DNA from: Candidatus Schekmanbacteria bacterium
Lineage (GTDB): Bacteria; CSSED10-310; JACPHN01
DNA length: 64,000 nt
Assembly: GCA_016188575.1 (NCBI GenBank)
Contig: JACPHN010000082.1
Coordinates: 51,419-115,418 of the forward strand
Reading direction: 5' to 3'
The notes below the pieces were generated by a model, which was not told where the DNA came from, did not search any database, and saw only the letters and a list, made by a program, of their open reading frames with translations. Of this stretch, positions 25,137 to 39,373 are shown in pieces. Made by a program: the position numbers and the translations under genes. Numbering within the stretch: position 1 is the first letter of the stretch; each line of letters begins with the position of its first letter.

Positions 25137-25628
25137 CTAGGCCGTTGCTTGCTTCGCGGCGTTGTCGAGCATGTCCTTCACGACCATCACGAGGGCGCGG
25201 GCGCGCATGGCGGCCGGGCTCTTGCCGTTCGGATCCAGCTCGATGCAGCGTTTGAAGTCGCGGCCGGCCTCGGCCAGGAAGCCGCCCTTCAGGAGGATCT
25301 CACCGCGGTTGACGAGAGCGTACTCGCTGTCGGGCTCGAGGCGGAGCGCCTCATTGAGCTGCTCGAGCGCGTCGATGTCTCGGTTTTCCCGCATGTAAAT
25401 GGCGCCGAGGGTCGCGCGAACGTAGGCGTGGTTGGGGTCCATGGCGCGCAGCCCCTCGTACACCGTGCGCGCCTGGTCGACCTTGCCTTGGTCGAGCAGG
25501 GTATGACCGACTTGAGCGATTCCGGCGTAGTCTTCGAGCGACACGCCTTCGAGCTCGCGAAGCGTGATCTCTCCCTTCACGAGTCGCTCGTAATCTTCGG
25601 GGCTGTAGCCGTTACCCGCCTTGGCCAT
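25137..25628 (-). CDS. LcrH/SycD-like type III secretion chaperone (TPR)
   Basis: The 163-aa acidic TPR protein matches class II type III secretion chaperones in size and layout. A short N-terminal helix region is followed by three TPRs: IAQVGHTLLDQGKVDQARTV, AYVRATLGAIYMRENRDIDA and EYALVNRGEILLKGGFLAEA. It is clearly paralogous to the gene at 45009, sharing the blocks LGAIYMR/LGAIYLR and MRARALV near the end. Such chaperones bind translocators or effectors before export. It sits just after the DUF1521 protein gene but has its own promoter. ATG preceded by GGAGGTGA. Confidence 0.75.
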   Translation of the reverse strand: MAKAGNGYSPEDYERLVKGEITLRELEGVSLEDYAGIAQVGHTLLDQGKVDQARTVYEGLRAMDPNHAYVRATLGAIYMRENRDIDALEQLNEALRLEPDSEYALVNRGEILLKGGFLAEAGRDFKRCIELDPNGKSPAAMRARALVMVVKDMLDNAAKQATA

Positions 25629-25669
25629 AGAGTCACCTCCAAAAAACGGTGAGAAGCGTAGGTGCCGAC

Positions 25670-25698
25670 CTTATAGCACTCGCCTCCCGACCTGTCAA
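25670..25698 (-). promoter_or_regulatory. Sigma70-type promoter of the chaperone gene
   Basis: On the minus strand TTGACA (25693-25698), a 17-nt spacer and TATAAG (25670-25675) form a near-consensus promoter. It lies between the terminator of the upstream gene and the chaperone ATG at 25628, giving a leader of about 35 nt. Confidence 0.8.
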
Positions 25699-25701
25699 GA
25701 C

Positions 25702-25728
25702 AAAAAAAGCGGCGCCCGAAGGCGCCGC
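25702..25728 (-). terminator. Intrinsic terminator after the DUF1521 gene
   Basis: GCGGCGCC, a TTCG tetraloop, GGCGCCGC and then seven T residues on the minus strand. This is a textbook terminator, 80 nt past the stop at 25809. Confidence 0.9.
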
Positions 25729-25808
25729 GCGACTGGCCTGCCGGCCGATCGTAGAGCACCCCGGGGGGTGGGGCGAGCACCGCCCGCCACACCCATCGGG
25801 GCTCCGGA

Positions 25809-27776
25809 TCAGACGCGGAGGTTCTGGATGACTGCCTTCAACGTGTCGTGCTTGATCTTCGACAGGTTGGTCAGCATGCTGACGAGCTGGTTCTGGCGCT
25901 GCATCTCGTCCTGCATCTTCATCATTGCGATTTGACCAGGATCTACGCCCTGAGCAGCAAGGTTGTCATACTTGGCATTCTGCGCCGCGGAGGATTGCGC
26001 CTGGCCGGCCTCGAACTGATTCCAGAACTGGTCCATGCTCGAGCCGCCTTGCGGGGCTCCGAAGTTTGGAACCATGTTGCCACCAGCCGGGACCCCGCCA
26101 CCGCCGCCCGCGACCTGATTCGGGTTGTAGCCGAACTGGGCCGGGTTGAAGCCCTGCGCCGCGCCGGCGTAGGTCGGGAAGTTGGCCTGCGCCTGCTGTC
26201 CGCCAAACTGGTTGTAGGCCATCTGGTTCGCGTAGTTTTGCGCGGCCGGATTTTGCATGTTGACGCCGGCGTTGGCGAGCTGGTTGCCCGCGTTTTGCAG
26301 TTGGCCGAACTGGCCGCCGTAGCCTTGACCGGAGTTGTTCTGCAGGAAGGTCAAGAGCTGCTGCAGGTTGCGGCCGAGCTGCGCCTCTTGCGCCTGCTTC
26401 GGGTCGAGACCATTGTCGACGAACCGCTGCAGATCAGGATCCAGCGGGAGCTGCTGCCCTTGCTCCGGGGGAGTGGCGTGGAAGAAGTCCGCCAGGTTGT
26501 CGTAGTGCTCGGACTCGTTGGGGTTGAGGTTGCGGTAGCCACCCGTCGGGGGGGTTTCCTGCACGAACAGGTCGGCGATGCCGCCGCCCTGGCCGGCCGG
26601 GCCGGGGTAGCACACGGTGCCGTCGGCGGTCGCCTGGTCGAACGCCTTGCCGCCGCTCTCGTGGAAGTCGACCGCGTCCTGGCCGGCGTTCGCAGAGACG
26701 TACTGGTCACCAGAGTGCACCTCGACGCCTTCAATCACGCCCTGCGGGCCGGTCGCGTGCATGCTGACCTTCGACCCATCGGGAAGCTCGATCGACAGGT
26801 TCTTGTCCGGCCAGAAGTAATCGGTGTCCTTGTTGAGCCCGCCGTCGTTGTCCGACTCGTCCACGTGTGGGTCGCCCCAGTGGTGAGAGACGTTGCCTTC
26901 GGGATCGGTGATCTTCACATCGTAGTAGGTGCCTTGGTCCTCGAGCTCGACCTTGTACCCGCCAGGCGTGGTGATTTCCTGGTTGCCGGCTTCGTTCTTC
27001 TCGACGCCGAGCTCGGTGGGAATCGTGCCGCCGGGGCCGACCGGCTTGTCGCCGTTCATTTGGTCAGCCGCGATGTTGTCAGCCGTATAGGGGTCGAGAG
27101 CTTCGGTCAGGGCCCGCTTCACCGAGGCGGATTCTTGTTCGCTGAGGCCACCGGTGTCTTGCTTGTTGCCGCACGCGCCATCGATCTCGCCCTGGGCCTT
27201 GCCCATGGCTTCGTCGATCGCCGCGGTCAGCTCTTCATCGGTGATCTTGCCGTCCTTCTGCGCGTCGAACAGCTTGTTGACCAGGGTGTCCTTGACTTCC
27301 TGCTCGTTCTTGAGGTTGTCGGGGATGCCGATATCGTGGACGATCTTGTTGATGTCGACGTCATCGACCGCCTTGCCGAGCTCCTTCATGTCGACCTTGC
27401 CCAGGCCGCTGCGGGGATCGGTCCGCATCTGATCCTGCAACCCTTGCTGGCCGCCTTCGAGCATCTGCTGGAGCTGCGGGGGAAGCTGCATGCCGCCGCC
27501 CTGCGCCCACTGCGGCAGACCCTGGGGCTGGCCGTAGCAGCCGAACTGGCCGGGTTGCGCGAAGTTGCCAAAATCCGGCTGAATGCCGCCCATCTGTCCG
27601 GGCTGGCAGCACCGGCTGGCGATCGGATCGTTGGCGAGGTTCGAGTACATCGCGCTGATGAGGGCCTGCTGTGCGCCCTGAATGTCGCCGCGGGCCAGTG
27701 CTTGACCGACACCGGCAAGCGCATTCTGCATCTGCATCGCGGCGGCAAAGTTTTGCTGTGGGAACTGTACGCCCAT
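25809..27776 (-). CDS. Probable secreted effector with DUF1521 metal-inducible autocleavage domain and EF-hand
   Basis: 655-aa Gly/Gln/Asn-rich protein without a Sec signal. Residues about 270-400 match DUF1521, the domain of rhizobial type III effector NopE1, which cuts itself when calcium or similar ions are present. The cleavage motif GDPHVD is intact at 301-306. A canonical EF-hand loop DAQKDGKITDEE lies at 171-182 and a degenerate one near 120-132 (DPRSGLGKVDMKE). The C-terminal 200 residues are Gln/Asn/Gly-rich, then helical (QRQNQLVSMLTNLSKIKHDTL). GGGAGG lies 7 nt before the ATG. Neighbours are a small protein upstream and an LcrH-like chaperone downstream. Motif identity is seen; the effector role is inferred. 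Confidence 0.8.
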   Translation of the reverse strand: MGVQFPQQNFAAAMQMQNALAGVGQALARGDIQGAQQALISAMYSNLANDPIASRCCQPGQMGGIQPDFGNFAQPGQFGCYGQPQGLPQWAQGGGMQLPPQLQQMLEGGQQGLQDQMRTDPRSGLGKVDMKELGKAVDDVDINKIVHDIGIPDNLKNEQEVKDTLVNKLFDAQKDGKITDEELTAAIDEAMGKAQGEIDGACGNKQDTGGLSEQESASVKRALTEALDPYTADNIAADQMNGDKPVGPGGTIPTELGVEKNEAGNQEITTPGGYKVELEDQGTYYDVKITDPEGNVSHHWGDPHVDESDNDGGLNKDTDYFWPDKNLSIELPDGSKVSMHATGPQGVIEGVEVHSGDQYVSANAGQDAVDFHESGGKAFDQATADGTVCYPGPAGQGGGIADLFVQETPPTGGYRNLNPNESEHYDNLADFFHATPPEQGQQLPLDPDLQRFVDNGLDPKQAQEAQLGRNLQQLLTFLQNNSGQGYGGQFGQLQNAGNQLANAGVNMQNPAAQNYANQMAYNQFGGQQAQANFPTYAGAAQGFNPAQFGYNPNQVAGGGGGVPAGGNMVPNFGAPQGGSSMDQFWNQFEAGQAQSSAAQNAKYDNLAAQGVDPGQIAMMKMQDEMQRQNQLVSMLTNLSKIKHDTLKAVIQNLRV

Positions 27777-27918
27777 TCAAAATCCTCCCTGAAAGTAGTC
27801 AGGCTACACCAACACTCCCTGGCACCGTGGCTATCTCTTTTTTTGCGCCGGTACTCGGCGCCGGCCTCGCTGCCAGGACTCGCTACGGTTATCGACGAAC
27901 CACTGCAAAAGTTTCCTG

Positions 27919-28086
27919 TCACGCCTCCTTCTTTTCCTTGACCGGTACCATCGTGGCCCGGTACACGCCCCCGACCTTGTCCAGGCGGTAATCGGCGATC
28001 TCGCCCTTGCTCTTCATCTCCTGCAGCATCGCCTCGGCCTGTTCTCGGGTTTTCCCCGCGAAGCTGATGTCCGGCACCTTGCCCAT
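27919..28086 (-). CDS. Small hypothetical protein, 55 aa, leading the DUF1521 module
   Basis: MGKVPDISFAGKTREQAEAM leads into LQEMKSKGEIADYRLDKVGG. This is a compact alpha/beta peptide with a charged helix, no signal peptide. AGGAGG lies 6 nt before the ATG, and a consensus promoter sits upstream. It precedes the DUF1521 gene by 142 nt on the same strand and is probably co-transcribed. It could be a small chaperone or secreted partner; family not recognised. Longer in-frame starts up to 28674 run into the kinase pseudogene and are rejected. Confidence 0.7.
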   Translation of the reverse strand: MGKVPDISFAGKTREQAEAMLQEMKSKGEIADYRLDKVGGVYRATMVPVKEKKEA

Positions 28087-28134
28087 AGTGAGCCTCCTGG
28101 TTCGTTGTGGACATGACGAAAAGCGACACCAGCA

Positions 28135-28163
28135 CTCATAGCGAGTCAAGTCGAACATGTCAA
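28135..28163 (-). promoter_or_regulatory. Sigma70-type promoter of the DUF1521 module
   Basis: On the minus strand TTGACA (28158-28163), 17-nt spacer, TATGAG (28135-28140). Another TTGACA occurs at 28181-28186. The leader to the ATG at 28086 is about 40 nt. Confidence 0.75.
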
Positions 28164-28229
28164 ATGGCCGAGCGGACTTGTCAAGAGGTGGCGTGGCGCG
28201 TGGATCCACCGCCTGGATCGGCCTCCGCC

Positions 28230-31200
28230 CTAACCAGGCGAGCGACCCGGCGAGCAATCGCCGGGGAGGTGCCCATGGTGGCGCAACCAGGCCTGTAGGC
28301 CCTCCGGAATTGTCCGGAGCAGCTCGCCGCGGAAGAGCCGCTGGCCGGCCTCGTATGCCTCTTGGGCTTGCAGAAGATTCGACACAGCGGCCCTGAACGT
28401 GCCGCCAAACGTACTGCTTTGACCAAGCGAGTTGATCAAGTGCTGTACCTCCATAACGGATTCTCGCGCCGACATGCCGTCCATCAAGCGCAGGTGCCCC
28501 TCGGCGCAGTACGCCAGTAGCAGCCACTGGGTTTGGCCGAGCCGACGTGCAAGGTCGATCGCCTTGCGGGTGTATCCCTCCACGGTTTGCCGCCTCGTGC
28601 CGACTCGACGCTCCAACGTGGCGAGGTAGCACAAGGACTGAATCTGGAATTGAGAGTCCTTTGATTCGTCGCAACGCTGCTCCGACTCATGCAAGGTCCG
28701 CCGCGCTTGCTCTACCTCGCCCACGGCCGCCAAGAGAAAACCTGCGTTGCCAAGGGTGGGTGCAAGGAGCGCGACCTCTCGAGCGCGTTCATAGACCGCA
28801 ATCGCCTGATCGTAAAGGTGTCTCGCCTGCTCCAAGTTCCCTTCCGACTCCGCCAAGAGCGCCATGGACGCCTGGCAACGAGCAACCCCAACCTCATGTC
28901 CAATCTCGCGCTGAGTGTCCATGGCAGATTGGAGGCACGCCAGGGCCTCTTGATGCCTGTCCACACTCAGGAGCATTCCCGCCTCGTTGGCGAACGATAG
29001 CGCCTCTCCAGGCTTGTCACCACTGGCCCGGCCCAAGCGCCGTGCCTCGCGCTCGAGCTCAATCGCACGGTCCACGTCCGTCATGCGGAAAACCAAGGCC
29101 AGGTTGGAAGCGGTTACCATCTGCCCGCGCAAATGGCCCAGCCGCCGAAAGATGTCGCGGGAGCTTTCCAGATACCGCTCTGCGGCCGCCAGGTCTCCTC
29201 TGGCCCATGACGATACCCCGAGTATTCTCAGGGCCATGGCCTCCGTCTCTTCGTCTGGGGCGCTCTGCAGGTGGCACAGGGCGGCACGGGCCGCCACCTC
29301 CGCCTCGTCGAGCCTTCGAAGCATGAACATGCCCGCCGCCTCCGCCACGCGCACCCGCGCCTCGTAGCGCGGTTGCCCGCACCCAGGCGGTGCCGCCAGC
29401 GCGGGCCCGATTACCTCGAGCGCCTCCCGAGGCCGCGTGTGCGGGATGAGGATGCGGCTGACGAGCTCCAGCCTGACCTCGATGCTCTCCTCGCTCTGCG
29501 CGTCCGCCAGCGCCAGGTACTTCCGGTACCGCTCTTCCGCGAGCGCCGTGGCGTAGCGCTTGCCGGCCTCTCGCGCCACCGCCAGATAGCACGTCGCCGC
29601 GGCCTCGAGCTCCTCGGCGAGCTCCCAGTGCCGCCCGAGCTCGCCCTCCGCGACGCTCTCGCTCGCCGCCTTCCGCGCGGCCGGCGCCGCCGCGATCCGG
29701 CGGTGTAGCCCTGGCCGTTCGCCCGCCTCCACCAGGTCGTACGCGACCTCGCGCAACTTGTCGTGGAGGAAACGCAGCGTCTGCCCGTTTCCGGCGACCT
29801 CCAGGACTTGCCGGCGCAGCAGCTCCTGCTGCTGCTCGACCGCCTCCTCGAGGCTCGTCCCGCACAGCTCGGCCAGCAGCTCACCGCCGACCTCTCGCCC
29901 CACGGCCGCCGCCGCCTGAACCATGGTTCGAACCGCCGCCGGCAACCGCGCGAGCCGTTGCTCGACGACCGCGCGGATCGTCGTCGGCAGCGCGAGTCGC
30001 GCGAGCGCGTCCGCTGCCGTCGCTGCGGTCACCTCCGGCGCGAGCCGCCACCGCCCCTCCGCCGAGCGCGCCAGCAACCCCGCCTCGACCGCGCCGCGCA
30101 GATACTCGGCCAGAAAGAACGGATTCCCCTCGCCGTGGCGCCGCGCGAACGACACGATGCCCTCGTCCGGGCGGTGCGCGGCCAGCATGTCGGCGACGAT
30201 GCTGCCGACGGCTTCGGGCGCCAGGCCGCCAAGCCGCAGGCACGACACGTTCGGCGCCGCCGCCAGCGCCCGCAGCTCGTCGCCGGCCTCGTCCGCGCGG
30301 TAGGTGCAGGCGACGAGAACCGCACCCTCCCGCCGCTCAATCCGCTCGGCGAACGAGCGCGCGGCTCTCAGCGTGAGGTCGTCAGCCCACTGCAGGTCGT
30401 CGATGACGAGAATCAGCGGCTCGTCCTCACCGTAGGCGACGAGCGCCTCCCACGCGGCCGCGAACAGGCGCTGCTCGGCGGCGGCCCCGGGCAGCGGCGC
30501 GGCGTCCGGGAGCTCCGCCTGGCCGGGCACCGAGCGCAACGCGGGGATGACCGCTTCCAGGACCTTGCCTCGCCGGCCGAGCACGCGCGCGGTTTCCACC
30601 TTGCCCCCCCTCGCGGCAGTGATCCGCCACGGCGAGCAGCGGTCGATGGAGGCCGCGCAGCGACCGCGGGTCATCGGGCAGGCATTCGCCGACGAGCACG
30701 GGAACCTGGCGGCGAGCCGCGTACCGGGTCGCCTCCATCGCGAGGCGCGTCTTGCCGACGCCGGACTCGCCCGCGATGAGCACGACTGCGCCCATTCCGT
30801 CGTTCAGGGCGGCGATGTGCTCGACGAGCCGGCCGAGCTCCGCGGCCCGTCCGGCCAGGGCCGGCCGGTAGAGGTAACTGCGCGGCGCGGGTGAGCTGGC
30901 CGCGAAGCCGTTGTCGGCGCCGAGATCGGCGGGCACCGCGGCGACGTCCGTGGCGTGGCCGACGCGGTCACGAGGCGATTTCTCGAGCAGCGCCAGGATC
31001 AGCGCGTCGAGTGCTCCGGGCACGCCGGAGGCCAGGCTGGACGGCGGCGCGGGCCGCTCGCGCAGGTGGCGTTGATGGACTTCGTAGGCGCTGCCTCCAA
31101 CGAACGGCACCCGGCCGGTGACCGCCTCGTAGAGCATGCAGCCGAGCGCGTAGAGGTCAGCGCGGGCGTCGACGAAATCGCCGCTGATCTGCTCCGGGGA

Positions 31201-31911
31201 CATGTACGAGATGGTGCCTTCCGTCTGCCCGCCGGCGGCGAGGACCTCACGCCCGCTGCTTCCTCCGAAGTGGGCGGCCAGGCCGAAGTCGACGATGACG
31301 GGCCCACCGTCGGGGCGCAGCAGGACGTTTTCCGGCTTGATGTCGCGATGCACCAATCCCTCGCCGTGAAGATAGGCGAGTGGCTAGCACAGCCGCCGGA
31401 AGCAGGTGAGCACCTGGCGCAATCCGCCGTCGCTGCGCGGGTGGTGTGAAGCGTCGTCTGCCCGCGGCGGCTGCCGGTCCGTGTCTGGATCGCCGAGGCG
31501 GTGGCGGCGCGTGCTCGCTGCGGTGACCGCGGGGTGGCACGTCCACCAACTCGTCGGCGCGCTCGAGATCGCGGAGCTGGCGATCACTCCGGCGGCGCCG
31601 CCCTCCTGCCGAAACACTGCGCGCAAGCTCGTGCCCGTTACGGCTTCCATGGCATACCACGGCGCGCCGTCCTCGATCCCATCGGCGAGGATGCGCACGA
31701 TACCGGGGTGGCGCAGGCGCGCGAGGGCGCGGATCTCGCGGCGCAAGCCCGCCAGCCCGAGCTCGCTCACCACCCGCACCGTCTTCAGCGCGACGACCTG
31801 CCCCGAGCTTTCCTCGACCGCCCGGTACACGGTGCCCATGCCGCCTTCGCCGAGCGGCGCACCGAGCACGAAACCCCTGATGGTGTTGCCCGCTTGCTTC
31901 CCCGATCTCAT
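28230..31911 (-). pseudogene. Broken Ser/Thr kinase - AAA ATPase - TPR regulator (paralogue A)
   Basis: This copy is 3682 nt against 3678 nt for the intact neighbour and matches it along its length. The kinase N-lobe (GEGGMGTVY, VALKTV) ends at an in-frame amber TAG (31384-31386) where the paralogue has a Ser codon. The same frame then resumes with [30 protein letters not shown] and the Walker A GESGVGKT. Near 30604-30610 a run of seven C replaces six C in the paralogue, shifting the frame before [18 protein letters not shown]. The remaining ATPase and TPR part is open to 28230. Either a recent pseudogene or, for the homopolymer, a sequencing error; the amber codon is independent evidence of decay. 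Confidence 0.85.
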
Positions 31912-31950
31912 GAAGGATTGGCGCCTCCGGGCCGGTCGCCATCCACTTGC

Positions 31951-35624
<3,674 letters not shown>

Positions 35625-35628
<4 letters not shown>

Positions 35629-38600
35629 CCTCGGCCTCGCGGGGCGGCGCCGCGATCGCCCCTGCCTCTCGCTCTCCCGGCACGGCGCGCGGCTCTGGCG
35701 CGCAGGGAGAGCCAGATGCCCAGCAGCGCCGATGCGGCCAGGAGCCCCGGTCGGGTGATGGCCGGCACCGGGGCGCTGGCCGGGGGGGTGGACGTCGGCG
35801 TGATCGCGGGGGGAGGGGTCGCGGTTCCAGATGGCCCGCCGCTCGGCGTGTGCGTGGGCGGGACTACCGCCGTGACGGTCGAGGTCGCCGTCGATGCCAC
35901 GGCGGGGCTGCGGGTCGGCGAGGCCGTTGCCGTCGCCGTCGCTGTGGTCGTGGCCGTTGCCGCGCGCGTCCCCACGGGCGTGGCGGTCGGTGTCCGCGTC
36001 CGCGTCGCGGTCGCCACCGCCGTCGCGGTCGCCGATGGCGTGCGCGTCGGTGTCCGCGTGGCCGTCATCGTGGCCGTGGCCGTCGATGCCCGAGGCGTGC
36101 GCGTTCGCGTCGCGGTGGTCGTGGGCGTCCGGGTCGGCGTGGCGGTCTTCGTGGGCGTTGCGGTTCGCGTTGCGCTCGGCGTCCGGGTCGGCGTGGCGGT
36201 CTTCGTCGAGGTCCGCGTCGCGGTCGCGCTCGGGATCGGTGTTGCGGTCCCGGTCGCGGTCCGCGTCGCAGTCGCCGTGGCCGTGCGCGTCGGGGTCGGC
36301 GTCTTCGTCGGGGTGCGCGTGGCCGTGCGCGTCGGGGTCGGCGTCGGCGTTCGGGTGGGCGTCACGGAGGGGGTCCGAGTCACCGTGGGCGTCGGCGTGA
36401 TCGTCGGATTCGCATCGCCGATCAGAAACGCCAACGCCTGCGCCATCACGCTCGCGCGGTTCGCCTCCGTGCCGATCGTTTCGAGCGGAAATCCCAGGAC
36501 AACCGTCCGATGCGTGCCCGAGTATGTGACGGCTGCCGTATACGCCGTCCCCTCGTAGCTCATCGCCGCGCTCGCCCCGGAGCGCGCCGTCATCGCATCC
36601 GGATACCCGACCTTGTAAATGCCGAGCGAGCCCTCGCGGTCGAACGCGACGCCCGCGAGCCCCGCGAACGCGCCGCCCGCCGTGCCGCTCACGCTCCCCA
36701 CCCCCGCGTCGTCGGCCGCGTAGTCGGCGTGCAGATACGTGTCGGCGAACGTCTTGTCGCTGCTGCTGCCCTTGTAGTCGAGGTCCCACAACAGCTCCGC
36801 GCCCGAGACCAGCAGCGCGCCACCCGCCGCCAGATAGCTCGTCACGAGGCCCTGCTCGGTCGACGACAGCGTCTCGTCCGCGGTGGACTCTTCGCCGAGA
36901 ATCCAGTCGACGGCGGAATAGCCGCCGAGCGAGACGTCCCCCGCCGCCACGGCCTCGTTCACGGCGCTGTCGAATCCGGCGCCGAACGCGGCTGCGGCGA
37001 CCGCGTGCGACACCGCGTAATTGAAGGTGCTCATCTCGTCCAGGAACATCCGCTTCACCCACCCGAGCGACGCGCTCTCGTACTGGTCGACGAGCGCCGA
37101 GGCGTCGAGCCGATCGAAGCCTTCCACGATCAGCAGCTCGGGGTTGCCGCTCGCCGGGACGCGCACCGCGAGCGTCGGGGTCGGAAAAGACTCGCCGCCG
37201 CTATTGGTCGCGCTCACGCGCACGAAACGCAGGTCGCCGGCCGCCAGGCCCGTGATGTCGTAGCTCGTCGCTGCTGTCGCGACCGCGTCAGTGAAGCCGC
37301 GTGCCGAGCTGCTCACGTAGACGCGGTAGCCGGTCGCTGAGTCGCCGTAGAGGCCGTTGCCGCTGTTGTATGCCGGCGCCGTCCACGAGACGCGCGCGGT
37401 GCCGCCGCCGAGGTATTGCACGCGCGCCCGCCCCGGCGGTTCTGGCAGCAGGTGCACCGCGGTGCCGTCTTTCCAGGCGTAGTACTTGACGATGCCCTGA
37501 TACATGGCGCGCGCCGCGAGCTGCCGGAACTTGGGATCCTTCAGATAGCCCGCGTCGGAGGGGGTGTCGTGAAAGGCGAGCTCGACGAGCAGCCCCGGCG
37601 TCTCGGCGTTATTCGCCGGGTTGATTTCCCCGAAATCGGCCGTGTGCTGCCCGCCGTTGGTCCAGCCGGAGTCGTAACCCGCGCGGATGTCGTTGATGAT
37701 CTCGGCGTGGACGTAATCCTGCAGCTCGAGGCTGCCGTCGACGCCCTCGAATGGGTCATCCCAGTCGCCGGTCGTGTAGACGAAAGAGGACGTCCCGGTG
37801 CCCGGATAGGGGGCGTTGGTGTGCCACGACAGGTAGATGCCATCCTCCCAGGTTTCGTTTTCCCACGCCGCCCAGCGCGGCATGGCGCTGACGCGGCTGG
37901 TGCCGCAGTATGCGTTCGAGCATCCGGCAAACTCCGCGTAGTACCGCCCCGATTCTTCCCACCGCGGCCGCCCGCTCGTCGCGCCGCCGTCCGCGATCGA
38001 GCCCATGCCGCCGCCGAAGCGCATGGCGTCGGCGATCACGACCTCGCTGCCGGAGCCCGGGGCGTTCGATAACACAACGCGCCGCCGCGCCGCCGCGTCG
38101 GCCGGATCGAAGTCGAAAAAGCCGAGCAGCTTCCACGTGAAGCCGTCGCGCTGCTGGTTTTGCACGACGGTAGTGTCGCCGGCGGCGTGCGAGATCGTGT
38201 AGGTGGCGGTGTCGGAGCGATTGGACCCGCCCGTGTACCAGGCGTAGACGGCGTACCGGCCCGCGGCGGGGAGCGCCGGCGTCCACGTCGCGGTGCCGGA
38301 CTCGGTCGCGGCGGCCGCCTTGCTGCGTTCGCTCGACCCGTAGTAGGAGCCTCCCGACGTGTTGGTCGTCCACGTCCCCGTGACCGCAAAGCCCGAGCTG
38401 TCGTCGTCCACGATCACCTCGTTGGTGTTCATGTCCCGCTCACGCGCCGTGTAGACGCCGGCGCCCGCGTTGCTCAAGTAGTGGATCAGATACTGGTCGA
38501 TGGCCTCGGCGTTGATGAAGTCCTCGACGATGCTGTTAGTGTTGCCGCGCTGGGTGATCCAGGCACTGGAGGAGCTTTCGTAGTACCAGCCGTGTGACTG

Positions 38601-39362
38601 GCTCAGGAAGACGCTCTTGCCCGAGAGCGCTCCGCCGGGCTGTGGTTGCCCGGGGTGACCGGGTTCTGCCCCCCCGTCACCTCCCGGCGCTTGCGGGCGG
38701 ACGCGAAGTGGTGGGGCCTCGAACGGCTTGCGGCCCACTCGCGGCAGCCGCGGCAGGTACGAGGTGATCGGCCGGTAGGCGCCGCCCTCCGCGGGGCGCG
38801 CGAGGATGAAAAGCTGCAGCGCGTCCGGCACCTGGTCCATGGTGGTGGCGAGCGCGTGAAACATGTCGTCGGTGTCCTCGTCGTCGAGCGTCGCCAGGAA
38901 CCGGCGCGGCAGCGTCAGCCACACGCCGACACGCGGCGGTTCGACCCGGGCGAGGTCGCAACTATCGGCGGGGAAGAAGGGCTGGAGCCCGGCGCGCTGT
39001 TCCTCCTCGTCCGGGCCCTGGCACCAGCCGAACGCCAGCGCTTCCGCGCGGAGACGCGCATTTTCGGCCTCGTGCTCGGTGAGCTCGGCGAAGACCTCGG
39101 CGGCGGGGCGCCGGGCGGATTTCAGGTCGCGGCGGTCGCGCCAGACGAAAAAGAAGGTGTCGGTGTCGCCCCCCAACCCGACTTCTCGCGTGGTGGTGGG
39201 AGGGAGTGGGGCGTCGACTTCGCGCGCGGCCGGCGGACGAGGGGGGCCATCCTCTGCCGGCGCGGGCGTCGCGAAAGCGAGGGCGGCGGCCGCCGCGGCG
39301 CCTGCCACGACAAGCGCGAAGCGCCCTGCCGCATACACCTCTGCCCGCGATTTCGCCACCAC
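35625..39362 (-). CDS. Secreted amidase-like protein with golvesin-like, FN3 domains and C-terminal anchor
   Basis: About 1245-aa exported protein: signal segment [22 protein letters not shown], then an N-acetylmuramoyl-L-alanine amidase-like domain. That domain begins [13 protein letters not shown] and resumes at YLSWHTNA, with [13 protein letters not shown] and [18 protein letters not shown] golvesin-type module ([20 protein letters not shown] to VVIADAMRF) is inserted in it. An FN3 domain follows ([10 protein letters not shown] to [12 protein letters not shown]), then a Rossmann-like region. The end is a Thr-Pro repeat tail of about 230 residues, one hydrophobic segment ([16 protein letters not shown]) and Arg clusters. 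GTG start near 39362 follows GGAG. Probably a surface-attached cell-wall hydrolase. Confidence 0.75.
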
Positions 39363-39373
39363 TGCAGCTCCGT

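Noticed and set aside
25848..27941. Long open frame (697 codons) antisense to the DUF1521 gene
   Set aside because: Shadow of the high-GC coding strand; lacks a ribosome-binding site and recognisable domains, while the minus strand has promoter, Shine-Dalgarno, DUF1521 motif and terminator.
36000..36400. Regular C/G-rich repeats that could be taken for a CRISPR or satellite array
   Set aside because: They encode the Thr-Pro-Ala stalk of the secreted amidase-like protein; spacing is irregular and there are no constant repeats with unique spacers.
35629..37062. N-terminal extension of about 478 residues on the intact kinase
   Set aside because: It is the Thr-Pro tail of the upstream secreted protein read in another frame (Asp/His/Ala repeats); the kinase begins cleanly at 35628 with ATGA overlap.
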